Shown here piece after piece: positions 14,189 through 15,316 of a stretch of DNA of 15,316 nt (position 1 is its first letter; every line of letters begins with the position of its first letter). Source of the stretch: JBLNCE01 sp050260415 (GTDB lineage: Bacteria; Bacillota; UBA4882; JAAYXC01); assembly GCA_050260415.1 (NCBI GenBank), contig JBLNCE010000130.1, positions 1-15,316 on the forward strand, given 5' to 3'. The position numbers and the translations under genes were made by a program. The notes beneath the pieces were generated by a model. It did no database searches. It was not told the origin of the DNA and saw only the letters and a program-made list of their open reading frames with translations.

Positions 14189-14830
14189 CTAATTCGTATA
14201 GGTAACTATTAGCTGCGGTCGTCTGGCGGCATTCACGGCATCGCCGCTTTCCCATAGGGACATATCCCAATTCTCATCCGCGTTGGTGTCGTTTTGATGG
14301 CGTAGCCTAAACTGGGATCGCGGGCGGCTTGCGGTGAGGTCCGCCCGTACGCAAGCGGTGACATCCAGCTCGACGAAGTCTGCGGGTGCGACGGCGGAGA
14401 AGATCCCGAGCGCGGCAAGGGCGGGCTGATCGTAGGCGGCAGTGGTCAAAGTGCCGCCATACTCCACATGGTCGGCTAGGACCGGGCCGAGAGTGGAGAA
14501 GGGGTCGTGAGTAGGGTCGGCTAAATGGCCATAGTAAACTCGTAACACGGCCGAATCGATCGTCGCTCCGGGGGGGATGTCGAGCAGAAAGCTGACAAAA
14601 GACCGGTATGCCGTATTGTTAGAGTCATCCCCGATTTCCAGCCTGACGTCACCCGGACTAGCCGATAGGCTATCGTCGGCGAACTTGGCGACATGCCCAT
14701 CGCACCCGGCTTCACTGACCAAGGTTACCGTAACTGGTGTCGGAGATCCGCCACCGCAGCCCGCGAGCATCATTGTCAGAGATAGAACCCCGAAGACCAC
14801 CGCAAAAACTCTTCGTCCGGCGAGCCTCAT
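14189..14830 (-). CDS. DNRLRE-like secreted lipoprotein
   Basis: This 213-residue protein begins with a basic stretch, a hydrophobic segment and the lipobox LAGC (Cys25), so it should be lipidated. Gly/Ser/Pro residues follow as a linker. The rest (~33-213) is beta-rich, resembling DNRLRE-type domains of surface proteins and CBM-like modules: VRLEIGDDSNNTAYRSFVSF, then DIPPGATIDSAVLRVYY, FVELDVTACVRA and RRPQLIVTYTN at the end. Such domains occur in proteins that bind or display on the surface, often beside glycosidases. GGGGAGG lies about 9 bases before the ATG. The leader upstream is AT-rich (about 14845-14910) and likely holds the promoter. It is followed by a terminator at 14119-14152 and lies between two possible intron remnants. 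Confidence 0.8.
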   Translation of the reverse strand: MRLAGRRVFAVVFGVLSLTMMLAGCGGGSPTPVTVTLVSEAGCDGHVAKFADDSLSASPGDVRLEIGDDSNNTAYRSFVSFLLDIPPGATIDSAVLRVYYGHLADPTHDPFSTLGPVLADHVEYGGTLTTAAYDQPALAALGIFSAVAPADFVELDVTACVRADLTASRPRSQFRLRHQNDTNADENWDMSLWESGDAVNAARRPQLIVTYTN

Positions 14831-15009
14831 CTGCCTTGCCTCCCCTCATAATAAAAACACATAATAGTTCACCATCTTGCTCGATACTTCCTCTTTTATA
14901 TACTGACTACCTCATTGACTTCTGGGCTATTTTTCTATGCGTCACCGACAAACGAGGGCACTCGGCCTTGTCGCTGGCCGGAGAGCTTGAGATCGCCTAT
15001 CAAACCGCT
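14831..15009. other. AT-rich leader and decayed sequence
   Basis: The part nearest the lipoprotein (about 14840-14935) is AT-rich, unlike the rest of the window, and likely holds its promoter; TATTAT and TATATA hexamers are present on the minus strand without a good -35. The remainder continues the RT-like frame into unrelated sequence up to a stop at 14935-14937. Confidence 0.35.
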
Positions 15010-15066
15010 CTTGTCCTTGACCTTCTTTGCCACGCGGGCCATGAGCACGTCGTGGTTGACCCGGTC
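15010..15066 (-). pseudogene. Fragment of a group II intron reverse transcriptase
   Basis: On the minus strand these 57 bases encode DRVNHDVLMARVAKKVKDK, which I recognise as the RT0/RT1-region block of bacterial group II intron reverse transcriptases (usually preceded by FF and followed by R-V-L-x-L-I-R). The sequence on both sides has no further RT similarity: the frame continues 24 residues as unrelated sequence. No start, YADD motif or maturase domain exists in the window. It is a short relic of a mobile retroelement or recombination debris. Confidence 0.55.
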
Positions 15067-15076
15067 GGAGTTTCTG

Positions 15077-15217
15077 CTACAGACTCGAGAGGATTTCCTC
15101 CGCTTCCTCTATGCCGCCCCGGCCGGCTTGGACCTCTTCCAATACGAAGCGCATGAAGCAGTCCACCTGCTCCGCCGCAACCTCCTGCGGTATCTCCACC
15201 GCGTGCTCGCTCAGCAT
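15077..15217 (-). CDS. Possible 46-residue acidic small ORF
   Basis: An ATG at 15217 opens a 46-codon frame ending in TAG at 15077-15079. The peptide is acidic and helical (MLSEHAVEIPQEVAAEQVDC, later EEVQAGRGGIEEAEEILSSL). The composition looks coding, but there is no ribosome site and the upstream bases are G/C homopolymer runs, so the true start or a larger gene may be lost there. No family is recognised. Confidence 0.4.
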   Translation of the reverse strand: MLSEHAVEIPQEVAAEQVDCFMRFVLEEVQAGRGGIEEAEEILSSL

Positions 15218-15226
15218 TATAGCGCG

Positions 15227-15316
15227 AGGGGGGGGGGCGCCCCCCCCGGCGCCGCCCCCGTGTGGGGGGGGGGCGGGTAGTTCAACCCCCCCGGCCGCCG
15301 GAGGAGGGGGTGGTGG
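15227..15316. other. Low-complexity G/C homopolymer contig end
   Basis: Runs of seven to ten G or C alternate here with little else. They resemble sequencing or assembly artefact at a contig edge rather than functional DNA. Anything read from these bases should be distrusted. Confidence 0.6.

Noticed and set aside
1..15316. CRISPR array, tRNA, rRNA or intact transposase
   Set aside because: No regularly spaced direct repeats, no cloverleaf with CCA-type ends, no rRNA-like blocks, and no DDE or Tyr/Ser recombinase motifs were seen.
15227..15316. Functional G-quadruplex or repeat at the right end
   Set aside because: Homopolymer runs at a contig edge are more likely sequencing or assembly artefact.

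Overview
This is a GC-rich bacterial window, probably metagenomic, with short intergenic gaps, good Shine-Dalgarno sites and no rRNA or tRNA. The taxon cannot be fixed from sequence alone. The mix of a BtrH-like protein, a DUF4838 protein, a secreted CocE-type hydrolase and a membrane-anchored LuxR regulator fits a heterotroph such as Acidobacteriota or Candidatus Aminicenantes; this is a weak inference. The last ~90 bases are G/C homopolymer runs typical of an unreliable contig end.

Left part (1-4140): the window opens inside a + strand gene whose 85-residue tail resembles the tail of the BtrH-like protein at 1750-2889, so the two are probably paralogues. Between them, on the minus strand, lie a PAP2-family phosphatase and a small glycine-zipper membrane protein. 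Next comes a minus-strand pair: an RsmC-like methyltransferase and a DUF1905/YdeI-type protein.

Middle (4141-9480): a ~117-bp palindromic MITE/REP-like element abuts the end of a polytopic membrane protein of unknown function. A type I (AnsA-like) asparaginase on + converges on a secreted CocE/NonD hydrolase on minus. Upstream of the hydrolase, on the same strand, is a regulator with a polytopic membrane domain and a C-terminal LuxR helix-turn-helix.

Right part (9620-15316): all recognisable genes are on the minus strand. There is a DUF2442/DUF4160 pair with an 8-nt overlap, an orphan coding-like fragment, a miniature MBOAT-like membrane protein, a DUF4838 protein, a secreted GH5-like glycosidase broken by a one-base frameshift, and a DNRLRE-like lipoprotein. 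The lipoprotein lies between two possible group II intron remnants: a short reverse-transcriptase peptide upstream and a domain V/VI-like hairpin segment (also a good terminator) downstream.

Functionally, the right part suggests surface polysaccharide handling (glycosidase, DUF4838 protein, DNRLRE lipoprotein). The middle suggests amide and ester catabolism under membrane-linked control. I see no CRISPR array, prophage, intact transposase or obvious biosynthetic cluster. The most unusual points are the split paralogue pair, the frameshifted glycosidase, the MITE-like element and the intron debris.
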